Shown piece after piece: positions 24,798 through 33,606 of a DNA stretch of 51,113 bases. The notes under the pieces are model-generated. The model saw only the letters and a list, made by a program, of their open reading frames with translations, searched no databases and was not told the DNA's origin. Source of the stretch: Oceanipulchritudo sp049975345 (lineage in GTDB: Bacteria > Verrucomicrobiota > Verrucomicrobiia > Opitutales > Oceanipulchritudinaceae); the NCBI GenBank assembly GCA_049975345.1, contig JBNGDP010000011.1, forward strand, positions 1-51,113, written 5' to 3'. The translations under genes were made by a program, and so were the position numbers. The first letter of the stretch is position 1; every line of letters starts with the position of its first letter.

Positions 24798-26438
24798 ATG
24801 AAGATCGGGCTCGCGCAAATCAACACCATCGTGGGAGACCTCGAGGGGAACCGGAAGAAAATCCTCGAAAGCTATGGGAAGCTGGTCGAGGCGGGAGCGG
24901 AGCTGGTCGTCTTTCCGGAACTGGTGGTCCCCGGATATCCCCCGAGGGACCTGCTCTTCAAGACCCGTTTTGTCCCGGATAATGTAGATTCCCTCAACCG
25001 GATTGCCGAACAGACCGGCAAGGTACCGGCCCTTCTCGGATATGTGGAACCCAACCCGGCGGAAAAAGGGCGGCGGTTTTTCAACGCGGCGGCGTGGTGC
25101 GAGCGGGGCAAGGTCCGCCATGTGGCGCACAAGTGCCTGCTGCCGACCTATGACGTGTTCGACGAGGACCGCTATTTCGAGGCGGCCCCCGAGCCCGCCA
25201 TCATCAACTGGAAGGGATGGCGGCTCGGGCTGACGGTCTGCGAGGACATCTGGACCGGTCCCATCATCGAGACCAGCCGGCATTACGCCACGGATCCCCT
25301 CGGCTTCTTTGAAAAGGGGGACCTTGACATGATTCTGAACCTGTCGGCGAGTCCGTGGCATTACGGGAAGGACTCCACGCGGCAGGCCATCGTCCGGACC
25401 GCCGCCCTGCGCACCGGAAAGCCCGTGGTGTACGTTAATGCCGTCGGCGGAAACGACGAACTGATCTTCGACGGGCATTCCATGGTCATGAGCGGGCGCG
25501 GGGAGCTTCTCTGCAGCATGGCCCCCTTTGCAGAGGACCTGCAGGTCTTTGAACTGGATGCCGGCGGCAAATGCCTGCATCCGGCATTCCAGCGCGATTC
25601 GCTGGCCGACATTCACGACGCCCTTGTCCTCGGCCTGCGGGACTACGCGCACAAGAGCGGATTCCGCAAGGGCCTGGTCGGGTTGAGCGGCGGCATCGAT
25701 TCCGCCCTGACAGCCGCGCTGGCCGCCGAGGCCCTTGGCCCGGAAAACGTCATCGGGATCAGCCTGCCCTCGGCCATTTCCAGCGACCACAGCCGCAACG
25801 ATGCCCGCCAGCTTGCCGAAAACCTGGGCATCCGCTATGAAACCCTGCCGATCAACCCGGTGGTCGACGGCGCTCTGGACACGCTCAAGCCGATCTTCGC
25901 CGAGCTCAAGGAGGACGTCACCGAGGAAAATATCCAGGCCCGGGCCCGGGGTCTGCTGCTCATGGCGGTTTCCAACAAATTTGGCGCCCTTCTTCTGACC
26001 ACCGGGAACAAGAGCGAGATTTCCGTCGGCTACTGCACGCTGTACGGGGACATGGCCGGCGGCCTGGCGGTGATATCCGACCTGCCGAAGACCCGCGTCT
26101 ACGCCCTTTCCCACTGGATCAACCGCGAGCGGGAGATCATTCCCTGGAACACGATCCGGAAGGAACCCTCGGCGGAGTTGCGCCCGGGACAGAAGGACGA
26201 GGATTCCCTGCCGCCCTACCACATCCTGGATGCCATCCTGAAGCGCTACGTCGAGGAGGGACAGTCCTCCGCCGACATCATCGAGGCGGGCTACCCGGAG
26301 GACGTCGTGAAGGATGTCATCCGTAAAGTCGATCTCAACGAATACAAGCGCAAGCAGGCGGCGCCCGGGTTGAAGATCACCCCCCTGGCCTTTGGGGTCG
26401 GGCGGCGGATCCCGATCGTGCAGAAGTACGTGGGCTAG
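24798..26438 (+). CDS. nadE: Glutamine-dependent NAD+ synthase
   Basis: 546 residues, two domains. The N-terminal nitrilase-type glutaminase (1 to about 255) shows E41 in FPELVVPGYPPRDL, Lys in AHKCLLPTYDVFDE and Cys in LTVCEDIWT. The C-terminal synthetase (about 275-546) shows the ATP-pyrophosphatase P-loop LSGGIDSALTAALAAE and TTGNKSEISVGYCTLYGDMAGG. It makes NAD+ from nicotinate adenine dinucleotide. The ATG has no clear Shine-Dalgarno site; a promoter lies unusually close. Its TAG shares CTAG with the stop of the convergent fadL-family gene. Confidence 0.96.
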   Translation: MKIGLAQINTIVGDLEGNRKKILESYGKLVEAGAELVVFPELVVPGYPPRDLLFKTRFVPDNVDSLNRIAEQTGKVPALLGYVEPNPAEKGRRFFNAAAWCERGKVRHVAHKCLLPTYDVFDEDRYFEAAPEPAIINWKGWRLGLTVCEDIWTGPIIETSRHYATDPLGFFEKGDLDMILNLSASPWHYGKDSTRQAIVRTAALRTGKPVVYVNAVGGNDELIFDGHSMVMSGRGELLCSMAPFAEDLQVFELDAGGKCLHPAFQRDSLADIHDALVLGLRDYAHKSGFRKGLVGLSGGIDSALTAALAAEALGPENVIGISLPSAISSDHSRNDARQLAENLGIRYETLPINPVVDGALDTLKPIFAELKEDVTEENIQARARGLLLMAVSNKFGALLLTTGNKSEISVGYCTLYGDMAGGLAVISDLPKTRVYALSHWINREREIIPWNTIRKEPSAELRPGQKDEDSLPPYHILDAILKRYVEEGQSSADIIEAGYPEDVVKDVIRKVDLNEYKRKQAAPGLKITPLAFGVGRRIPIVQKYVG

Positions 26439-27820
26439 AAGTGGTAGCTGCCGCCGATGCTGATGATGTCGACCTTGGCTTTCATCGTGCCCTTGAGACG
26501 CTCGCCCTTCGTGTGCTCCCAATTGTCGATCACCGGGTCGTCGACGAAAATATGCACATAGGCGATGTCGAGGCGCAGCTGGTCGCTCACGCGGTAGCCG
26601 AGGCCCAGGCTGACCCAGGTGCGGTCCTCGTCCGGAATGCGGGGTGAACGGTACAAGGGGTCGGTCACCGGCGACTCATCGTACACCAGGCCGGCCCGCA
26701 ATTCCACATTCTCATTCAGCTGATAGGTCGTCCCCACGCTGTAGCGCCAGTTGTTGTCCCATTTTTCCGGAATGACATTCGGGTCGAGTCCGTCGGCGAA
26801 CTGGATGTTCAACTCGTCAAACTTGCTCCACCAGGTGCGGAAGATGTCCGCCATGATGGCCCAGTCCGCGGTCAGGTGATGATGGACGCTGATCTGCGCG
26901 GTGTCAGGCAGTTCGATATCGACGGATCCCCCCTGGTCGGCGTACAGGTTGCCGAAGAAGGGGTCCAGGGCGGCGGGCACGGTGAAATTGGCATCCCCGC
27001 TCAGGGTCAGCTTCACCTTGGACCGGTAGTGCAGCCCCACCCGCGTGCTTTCATTCGGGGTGAAGAGAATGCCGATGTTGAAACCGTAGCCGAAATCATC
27101 GCCGGTCAGCTCAATCTCGCCGTCGTACTTGTCGGTCCCGAGACTGGCCTGGGCGTCCTGTGCGAGGAGGCTCGTCTGCTCGTTCATCGGGATCTGGCCG
27201 GCTCCAAAGGCCCGGATATACCCGAGGCCGAAGTTGATGGCGTTGCTCAGGAGGGCGTCCGCGTAGGTGGCGTTGACCCCGAAACCGATGGTCACGACAT
27301 CGGAAACCTTGTACGCGAGGGCGAGGTTCGCGTTGACCGTAAGGAGATCGGTCTCCAGGGCGACATAGCGACCAACCCATCCGTCCTCGTACTTGGTGGC
27401 CAGTCCGTAGGGAGTGGAAATCCCGAGACCGAGGAACCATTGGTCGTTCAGCGGACGGGAATAATAGAAATTCGGGACTATGGCCATCTCGTCGGATTCG
27501 GAGTCCTTTCCCTGCGTGGGTACGCCGCTTGTTCCGTCAAAAGCGCTGAGAGTCCCGTCGTTCCTGAATTCCGCGACCGGCATGATGAAATGGATACCGG
27601 TGGTGATCTGCGGCTCCGGAACGAGGCTCAGGGTGGCGGGATTGAAGAACATGGAGCTGTTGTCTGAGCCCCCGGCCGCTCCGCTGGCGAAGCCGACCCC
27701 GAGGCCGGAAATACTGTGCTCCTGCAGGCCGAAGCCCGCGCCGGAAAGGCTTTGGACCGAGAGGCTGACGAGAGCCGCGAGCAGGCTCAGGAAGGGGCAT
27801 TGGATGTTTCGGGGTTTCAC
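26435..27820 (-). CDS. FadL/OmpP1-type outer-membrane transporter
   Basis: 461 residues. A signal peptide (about 1-28) is followed by GFGLQEHSISGLGVGFASGA and NSSMFFNPATLSLVP, the N-terminal hatch signature of the family, and by regularly spaced beta-strands ending ISIGGSYHF, a terminal aromatic strand suited to the outer-membrane assembly machine. FadL proteins let long-chain fatty acids and other hydrophobic compounds cross the outer membrane. The substrate cannot be inferred from sequence. It stands alone, with upp upstream on the same strand after a 91-base gap. Confidence 0.9.
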   Translation of the reverse strand: MKPRNIQCPFLSLLAALVSLSVQSLSGAGFGLQEHSISGLGVGFASGAAGGSDNSSMFFNPATLSLVPEPQITTGIHFIMPVAEFRNDGTLSAFDGTSGVPTQGKDSESDEMAIVPNFYYSRPLNDQWFLGLGISTPYGLATKYEDGWVGRYVALETDLLTVNANLALAYKVSDVVTIGFGVNATYADALLSNAINFGLGYIRAFGAGQIPMNEQTSLLAQDAQASLGTDKYDGEIELTGDDFGYGFNIGILFTPNESTRVGLHYRSKVKLTLSGDANFTVPAALDPFFGNLYADQGGSVDIELPDTAQISVHHHLTADWAIMADIFRTWWSKFDELNIQFADGLDPNVIPEKWDNNWRYSVGTTYQLNENVELRAGLVYDESPVTDPLYRSPRIPDEDRTWVSLGLGYRVSDQLRLDIAYVHIFVDDPVIDNWEHTKGERLKGTMKAKVDIISIGGSYHF

Positions 27821-27911
27821 TGTGTTCCTTTGTTTGAGTTTGGAGTTGTGTATTTATGCGATGCGCCGGGAGTTTGTGCAGCGGATCGTGAATTGACAAG
27901 CCTTCTTCGGC

Positions 27912-28529
27912 TCAAGTCCCGTAGAGCCGGTCGCCGAAATCACCCAGCCCGGGACGGATGTATTTGTCCGTGTCCAGCTCGCGGTCGAGGGCGCCCGCAA
28001 AGATCCGCACCCTGGGGAACCGCTGTTCGAGGCGTCGCACCCCCTCGGGGGCGGCAACAATACAGAGAAAATCAACGCGGGCAGCTCCGGCCTCGATGAC
28101 GGCGGCGATGGCCTGCTCGGCGGATCCCCCGGTGGCGAGCATTGGATCGACAACCAGGGCCCGCCGCCCTTCAAGGGGCGGAAACTTGCAGTAGTACCGG
28201 CGGGCCTCAGCGGTTTCCTCATTGCGTTCCAATCCGATGTACCCGACCGAGACCTCGGGCAGGAGGCGGACCACACAGTCGATCATGCCCGCTCCGGCCC
28301 GCAGGACGGCCACCACCACGATCGGTTCCGCGACGAGGTTCCCCTCCATCCTCTCCAGTGGCGTATCGAGCGCAGCGGGTTTCACTTTCAGGTCCGCGGT
28401 GGCGGCGGCGGCAAGGAAATGGGTCACCTGGTCGCAATAACGGCGGAACTCGAGGTGCGCGGTCCGCTTGTCGCGCAATTTGTTGATGTAGTGGACGCAG
28501 AGGGGATGTTGGATGATTTCAAGCGGCAT
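27912..28529 (-). CDS. upp: Uracil phosphoribosyltransferase
   Basis: 205 residues. It makes UMP from uracil and PRPP. The PRPP-binding motif VVDPMLATGGSAEQAI, the uracil-binding end YIRPGLGDFGDRLYGT and the N-terminal HPLCVHYINKLRD are all diagnostic. It begins six bases after the purine nucleoside phosphorylase stop and is the last gene of a three-gene salvage operon with that gene and deoA. Confidence 0.96.
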   Translation of the reverse strand: MPLEIIQHPLCVHYINKLRDKRTAHLEFRRYCDQVTHFLAAAATADLKVKPAALDTPLERMEGNLVAEPIVVVAVLRAGAGMIDCVVRLLPEVSVGYIGLERNEETAEARRYYCKFPPLEGRRALVVDPMLATGGSAEQAIAAVIEAGAARVDFLCIVAAPEGVRRLEQRFPRVRIFAGALDRELDTDKYIRPGLGDFGDRLYGT

Positions 28530-28535
28530 GGCGGT

Positions 28536-29393
28536 TCAATCGGAAAGTTCCTTGTGCAGCCGGGGCAGGGCAGCGCCGAAGAGGCGGGTCACCTGCTCGA
28601 GGGTTTCGGCGGCGGTTTTGGCGACCTCCTCGTGGGTCAGCGGTGCGCCGCCCTGATGGGCGGCGGCATTGGTGATGCAACTGAGCCCGCATACCCGCAG
28701 GCCCCGGTGACGGGCCACGAGGCATTCCGGGACCGTCGACATTCCCACCACGTCGGCGCCCAGGCGCGCGAAGGCCCGGATCTCGGCGGGGGTCTCGAAG
28801 CTGGGCCCGCTCACGGCAAGGTAGACCCCGTCCCGCAGGGCAACCCCGGCCTCCCCGGCGGCCTCCCGGAAACAGTCGCGCAGGCGGGTATCCCATGCCT
28901 CGGTCATGTCCGGGAAGCGGGGGCCCTTCTCCTCCTCGTTGGGTCCGCGCAGGGGATGGCTTCCCATGAAATGAATGTGGTCCTCGATCAGCATGAGCGT
29001 GCCGGGAGGCAAGTCCGGGTTGATCCCGCCGGCGGCATTGGTCAGGAGCACGCCGCGCAAGCCCAGTTCCGCGAAAACGCGAATGGGCAGGGTGACCTCG
29101 CGCATGCCGTAGCCCTCGTAGTAGTGGAAGCGCCCCTGCATGCAGAGGACCGGGACCCCCGCCATGTCGCCCCAGACCAGACGACCGGCATGCCCCTCCA
29201 CGGTGCTCAGCGGGAACCCGGGGATTTCCCCGTAGGGAAGCGTGCCCTCGATTTCCATCAGCGCCTCGACAACCGGTCCCCATCCCGATCCGAGGACAAT
29301 CCCGAGACGGCGGCGGGACAGGCCCCGGTCCGCCCCCCGGACGGTCCCCGCGGCCTTTTCGGTAGCCTTTCTCTCACTACAAACTTCCAACAT
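28536..29393 (-). CDS. Purine nucleoside phosphorylase (trimeric type)
   Basis: 285 residues of the trimeric PNP/MTAP family. Motifs: phosphate-binding GIVLGSGWGP near the N-terminus, GRFHYYEGY, LTNAAGGIN, SGPSFETPAEIRAF, VVGMSTVPE and, for base recognition, ITNAAA. It splits purine nucleosides with phosphate to base and ribose 1-phosphate. The gene is 27 bases downstream of deoA and 6 bases before upp. The N-terminus (about 1-28) is longer than in E. coli XapA or human PNP and may start later. Confidence 0.94.
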   Translation of the reverse strand: MLEVCSERKATEKAAGTVRGADRGLSRRRLGIVLGSGWGPVVEALMEIEGTLPYGEIPGFPLSTVEGHAGRLVWGDMAGVPVLCMQGRFHYYEGYGMREVTLPIRVFAELGLRGVLLTNAAGGINPDLPPGTLMLIEDHIHFMGSHPLRGPNEEEKGPRFPDMTEAWDTRLRDCFREAAGEAGVALRDGVYLAVSGPSFETPAEIRAFARLGADVVGMSTVPECLVARHRGLRVCGLSCITNAAAHQGGAPLTHEEVAKTAAETLEQVTRLFGAALPRLHKELSD

Positions 29394-29420
29394 GCGCCTC
29401 CTCCCGAACCGCCGGATCGG

Positions 29421-30731
29421 TCATCCTGTTTTTGAATGTATCCAGGGTTCCGCGACAACCGGTCCGGGGCCGGTCTTGATGGCGTCCCGGATGCGGCGGA
29501 TCCATTCCTCCTCGCGGCCCGCGTCGGCGTGGTGGAGCCGGGCGAGCACGTCCCCCGGCTCGAGCCGGTCCCCGACGCGGACCAGCGAGGACAGTCCCGT
29601 GGAGGGGTCGACGGCATCCTCCGCGGTGCGCCGCCCGGCGCCGGTTTCGAGGACGACCTGGGCGATTTTCCGGGCATCAACGTCGATGACACAAGCCGTC
29701 CGGCCGTCCTCGTGCAGCACGTCGGTGGAGAATTTCGCCTGCGGGAGCAGCGAGGGATCGTCAACGATCGATGGATTCCCGCCCTGCGCCTCCACCATGG
29801 CCGCGAAGCGGGCGAGGGCCGACCCGTCCGCCAGGCGCCCGCGGGCCGTTGCAAGGGCGCTATCAAAATCCATCTCCAGGCCCGCCAAACCGAGCAGGCC
29901 CGCGACCTGTTGACAGATGAAATCGGCAAGGTCTTCCGGACCCCCGCCCTTGAGCATGCCGATGCATTCCACGATTTCGAGGGCGTTGCCGACCGCGCGC
30001 CCGAGGGGGGCGTCCATCCGGGTCAACCATGCCGCCGTGCGGCAACCCGCCGCATTGCCCAGATCGACCATGAGCCGGGCCAGGGCCTCCGCATCCCCGC
30101 GCTTTTCCAGAAAGGCCCCGCGTCCGAACTTGACGTCCAGAAGCAGGGCGCCGATCCCTTCCGCGAGTTTCTTGGAAAGGATGCTGGCCGCGATGAGGGC
30201 GGGATGCTCAACCGTCGCGGTCTCATCGCGCAGGGCGTAAAGGATCCTGTCCGCCGGAACAATGCGGTCGGTCTGCCCGGCGATGACGCAGCCGATCTTG
30301 TCGGCCTGGCGGGCAATCTCCCGGGAGGAAAGGAAAACCTTGTATCCCGGAATGGCCTCGAGCTTGTCCAGGGTGCCCCCGGTATGGCCAAGGCCCCGTC
30401 CGCTGAGCATGGGCACCACCAGGCCGCAGGCGGCGGCCAGCGGGGCCAGCACAATGGAAACCTTGTCCCCCACCCCTCCGGTCGAGTGCTTGTCCACTTT
30501 GGGTCGAGAGATACCGGAAAGGTCCAGGACCTCCCCGGAATGCAGCATGCCGTCGAGGAGCAGTCGGGTTTCCTCAATTTCCATCCCCCGCTGGAAAATA
30601 GCCATCAGCAGGGATGCGGCCTGGGCACGGGTCCATGACCCGGATACCACCCCGTCGAGGAATTCCCCAATATCCCCGGCATCCAGGGCCTCCCCGTCCC
30701 GCTTGCGCCGAATCACTTCCTGCGGATTCAT
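29421..30731 (-). CDS. deoA: Thymidine/pyrimidine-nucleoside phosphorylase
   Basis: 436 residues from ATG 30731 (MNPQEVIRRKRDG); a TTG further upstream opens the frame to 30797 but lies inside an inverted repeat. Motifs include DKHSTGGVGDKVSIVLAPLAAACG (phosphate and base binding) and SGRGLGHTGGTLDKLEAIPGYKV. It cleaves thymidine or uridine with phosphate. It is the first gene of the salvage operon. The end of rho lies upstream on the same strand, about 110 bases away. Confidence 0.94.
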   Translation of the reverse strand: MNPQEVIRRKRDGEALDAGDIGEFLDGVVSGSWTRAQAASLLMAIFQRGMEIEETRLLLDGMLHSGEVLDLSGISRPKVDKHSTGGVGDKVSIVLAPLAAACGLVVPMLSGRGLGHTGGTLDKLEAIPGYKVFLSSREIARQADKIGCVIAGQTDRIVPADRILYALRDETATVEHPALIAASILSKKLAEGIGALLLDVKFGRGAFLEKRGDAEALARLMVDLGNAAGCRTAAWLTRMDAPLGRAVGNALEIVECIGMLKGGGPEDLADFICQQVAGLLGLAGLEMDFDSALATARGRLADGSALARFAAMVEAQGGNPSIVDDPSLLPQAKFSTDVLHEDGRTACVIDVDARKIAQVVLETGAGRRTAEDAVDPSTGLSSLVRVGDRLEPGDVLARLHHADAGREEEWIRRIRDAIKTGPGPVVAEPWIHSKTG

Positions 30732-30768
30732 CGACGGCAAAGTCTTGGAGACAACAGAGGGAAGGTCA

Positions 30769-30839
30769 ATATCCCAATCCCAATCAAGTGTCGCCAATGG
30801 TATAAACCTGCGAGGAGGCGAGTGGATTGGGATGGGGAT
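30769..30839. repeat. Inverted repeat, family D, between rho and deoA
   Basis: The left arm ATCCCAATCCCAATC (30771-30785) is complementary, with one mismatch, to GATTGGGATGGGGAT (30825-30839). The loop is about 39 bases. It lies directly after the rho stop codon (read on the minus strand). It may act as a terminator or mRNA-stabilising hairpin; there is no T-run. Confidence 0.75.
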
Positions 30840-30840
30840 T

Positions 30841-32883
30841 TTATGTATTCACGCCCATGAGGAACTGGATATTTGTGCCGGTTTTCTTGATACGCGAGAT
30901 GAGCATTTCCATGGCGTCAGTGGGCGGAACGCCCTTCATGGCCCGGCGAAGGCCGTATACCTTCTGCATTTCGTCGGGATGATAGAGGAGCTCCTCCTTG
31001 CGGGTGCCGCTCTTGTTCATCTCGATGGCCGGGAAGATGCGCTTGTCGGAGAGGGCCCGGTCCAGATGGAGCTCCATGTTGCCGGTTCCCTTGAACTCCT
31101 CGAAAATCACCTCATCCATTCGGCTGCCGGTCTCGACCAGGGCGGTGCCGAGAATGGTCAGGGAGCCGGCCCCCTCAATGTTGCGGGCGCTCCCGAAGAA
31201 GCGCTTCGGTTTCTGCAGGGCGGTGGCCTCGACACCCCCGGAAAGGATTTTCCCGCTGTTCGCGGCAAGGGCGTTGTAGGCGCGGGCCAGGCGCGTGATG
31301 GAGTCCAGGAGGATGATGACATGCTCCCCGTTTTCAACCATGCGGCGGGCCTTCTCGATGACCATCTCGGCGCAGTGCACATGGTTTTCCGGACTTTCGT
31401 CGAAGGTGGAGGCGATCACCTCACCGGTGGTGATCTGGCGGCGGAAATCGGTCACTTCCTCGGGGCGCTCGTCGATCAGGAGGACGATGAGGTGCGCTTC
31501 GGGCTTGTTGACCGCGACCGCGTTGGCGATGGCCTGCTGGAGGATCGTCTTCCCCGTCCTCGGCGGAGCCACGATCAGGCCGCGCTGGCCGAGGCCGACC
31601 GGGGTCAGCAGATCGACAACGCGCATGGAGGTGTTGTCCCATTTGACCTTGGGTTCGGTCTCGAGAATGATCCGTTCCGTGGGATAGTAGGGCACCAGGT
31701 CCTCGAAAGGCGTTGTTTCACGATTGTTTTCAGGATCGGCCCCCATGAGGGAGACGACCCGGACAACGTACGGGCAGGTTTCATCATCCGCCTCCACATC
31801 CTGCATGTAGTCCTTTTCGGGAAACAAGGCGGACAGGGCCTCCATCGCGAGATCATCCTCGACCTGGTCGGGAATGGCATCCAGCTCCTCCTCCTCCTCG
31901 CGCCCGGCCGCCTTCAATTGGCCGACCGCGTCCTCCGGGAGCGGTTTCCGCCGGGGATGGAGCTGCGCCTCGATGAGGGTGCCCTTCTTGATGGCGTACC
32001 GTTTCAGGAGGATTTTCGGCAGGAAAGCGGTGGCGGGACGAATCTGGTAGTTGTCGCATTGATACACGACAAGGGCCGTGCCGTCCTCCAGGATGTCCAC
32101 GATCCCCCGGCAATGGATGGGCTGGCCCCTTTCCATGGCCTCGTCGAGAACGGTCTCGACGAGGGGCTGCCGGGCCGACTGGGCACGGGAGGAAATGCCG
32201 TATTCCTGCTCGGCCCAGTCGCGCAGCTCGAGGAAGGGCCGTTGCAACAGTTCTTCAACGTAGACCGGTTCACTCGCGGCGCGGGCCAGGTCGCCGGCCA
32301 GTTTTTCCAGTTCTTCCGCGGATTTGAAAAGATCCAGTGAAGGAAGGTCCCCCCATTCGGCCCGGACGGTCGGCCCCTCGCGCTGCCGGCGTTTTTTCCG
32401 GTCACCAAGGTCCCGCCCGCGGCGCTGTTTGTCGCGGCGCTTGTTCGGCTTCTGCCCCTTTTTCTGCCCCCCCTGGCCGCCGGGGCCGCCGGGGCCGCCG
32501 GGGCGGTAGGGCTTCTGCTGGAAATCCCTGCCCTTGCCGGGGCCGGACTGTGGGCGCTGCCTGTCCTCTCCGGGCCCGTCCCTGCGAGCGGCCCTTTCCT
32601 CCGGCGCGCCGGAGGGTTTCGGTTTCCGGTCGAAATCTTCCTCATCGGAGGAATACGCTTCCGGAACCTCGGCATCCTTCGAGGGATGCACCGGCACCTT
32701 GATGGCGACATCGGGGGACTGGTCCACGGCTTCCCCGCTTCCCCCCGCGCCGGACTCGCCGGACGCCGCTTCCCTTTTCGCGCCCTTGCGGGGAGCGGTC
32801 TTGCGGGCCGCCTTTTTGGCGGCGCGTTTGCGCTTGGGCTTTTCCTCTTCCTGGAAGGCGAGGTCTGCTTGTTCGGAACTCAT
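30841..32883 (-). CDS. rho: Transcription termination factor Rho, long form
   Basis: 680 residues from ATG 32883, far longer than E. coli Rho (419). Residues 1 to about 165 are disordered: Lys/Arg/Ala-rich, then acidic, then Gly/Pro-rich (RPGGPGGPGGQGGQ) and RGRDLGDRKKRR. The conserved part has an OB-fold (CDNYQIRPATAFLP), Walker A VAPPRTGKT, Walker B VIILLDSITRLARAYN, and the C-terminal R-loop and Q-loop region. About 70 residues rich in Glu/Asp (AAGREEEEELDAIPDQVEDD) interrupt the RNA-binding domain before FEDLVPYYPTERIILE. Rho unwinds RNA to end transcription. It is 16 bases from coaE and in the same operon. Confidence 0.95.
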   Translation of the reverse strand: MSSEQADLAFQEEEKPKRKRAAKKAARKTAPRKGAKREAASGESGAGGSGEAVDQSPDVAIKVPVHPSKDAEVPEAYSSDEEDFDRKPKPSGAPEERAARRDGPGEDRQRPQSGPGKGRDFQQKPYRPGGPGGPGGQGGQKKGQKPNKRRDKQRRGRDLGDRKKRRQREGPTVRAEWGDLPSLDLFKSAEELEKLAGDLARAASEPVYVEELLQRPFLELRDWAEQEYGISSRAQSARQPLVETVLDEAMERGQPIHCRGIVDILEDGTALVVYQCDNYQIRPATAFLPKILLKRYAIKKGTLIEAQLHPRRKPLPEDAVGQLKAAGREEEEELDAIPDQVEDDLAMEALSALFPEKDYMQDVEADDETCPYVVRVVSLMGADPENNRETTPFEDLVPYYPTERIILETEPKVKWDNTSMRVVDLLTPVGLGQRGLIVAPPRTGKTILQQAIANAVAVNKPEAHLIVLLIDERPEEVTDFRRQITTGEVIASTFDESPENHVHCAEMVIEKARRMVENGEHVIILLDSITRLARAYNALAANSGKILSGGVEATALQKPKRFFGSARNIEGAGSLTILGTALVETGSRMDEVIFEEFKGTGNMELHLDRALSDKRIFPAIEMNKSGTRKEELLYHPDEMQKVYGLRRAMKGVPPTDAMEMLISRIKKTGTNIQFLMGVNT

Positions 32884-32899
32884 CGTATGGCGTGTTGAA

Positions 32900-33487
32900 T
32901 TATTGGCCGCACCCACCGCTGAAACGGCTCATCACCCGTTCCACCTGTTCCCTGAGATGGCCAAGGGATCCGTTGTTGTGGAGGATGATGTCAGCCCGGT
33001 GCATTTTTTCCTCGAGACTGAATTGCCGGTCTTTGCGGTATTGGATTTGGGATTCACTCATTCCCCTGGCTTTCAGGCGTTGTGCCTGCACCTCCGGATG
33101 GCTGCTCACACAGATTGTGGAAGAGAAGTGTCCCTGCAGGTCCTTCTCGAACAAAAGGGGGATCTCAATGATCAGGACCGGGTGGTTCTCGCCCAGCGCG
33201 CGGGTCCAGCATTGACGGACCCGGGGGTGAACAAGCGATTCCAAAAGGGCTAAAGCCTCGGAATTATGGAACACCCTAGCCGCCAAAGCCCGCCTGTCAA
33301 CCTTTCCTTCCGGATCAAGGACTTCAGTCCCGAAGTTTTCCCGGACAAGGGAGATCAGTTCCGCATCAACGGCGAGAAGCTCGCGGACGATCCCGTCGGT
33401 TTCCATGACCGTGGCCCCGGCTTCATGGAAGCAGGCCAGGACGGTGGATTTCCCGCACCCGATGCCCCCTGTCAACCCGATGTTCAT
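32900..33487 (-). CDS. coaE: Dephospho-CoA kinase
   Basis: 195 residues from ATG 33487 (MNIGLTGGIGCGKST); the frame runs upstream to 33523. The P-loop is residues 7-15, and the lid ARGMSESQIQYRKDRQ and ADIILHNNGSLGHLREQV end are normal for the family. It adds the 3'-phosphate to finish coenzyme A. It precedes rho by 16 bases; this coaE-rho order is also found in other Verrucomicrobia, as I recall. Confidence 0.95.
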   Translation of the reverse strand: MNIGLTGGIGCGKSTVLACFHEAGATVMETDGIVRELLAVDAELISLVRENFGTEVLDPEGKVDRRALAARVFHNSEALALLESLVHPRVRQCWTRALGENHPVLIIEIPLLFEKDLQGHFSSTICVSSHPEVQAQRLKARGMSESQIQYRKDRQFSLEEKMHRADIILHNNGSLGHLREQVERVMSRFSGGCGQ

Positions 33488-33606
33488 GCGATGAATAGCC
33501 AACGGCTGCAGCGCGGCCTTCAAGCAAAAAGATTCCGAAAAGGCTGAATGAGATTGAACAAGGGGGGAACATGCGCCATTTTCCGCTAACGATCAGGTAG
33601 TTGAGC

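Noticed and set aside
24795..26522. 575-residue open frame on the minus strand
   Set aside because: Exact antisense of nadE.
30262..32340. 692-residue open frame on the plus strand
   Set aside because: Antisense of rho and deoA, whose products are unmistakable.
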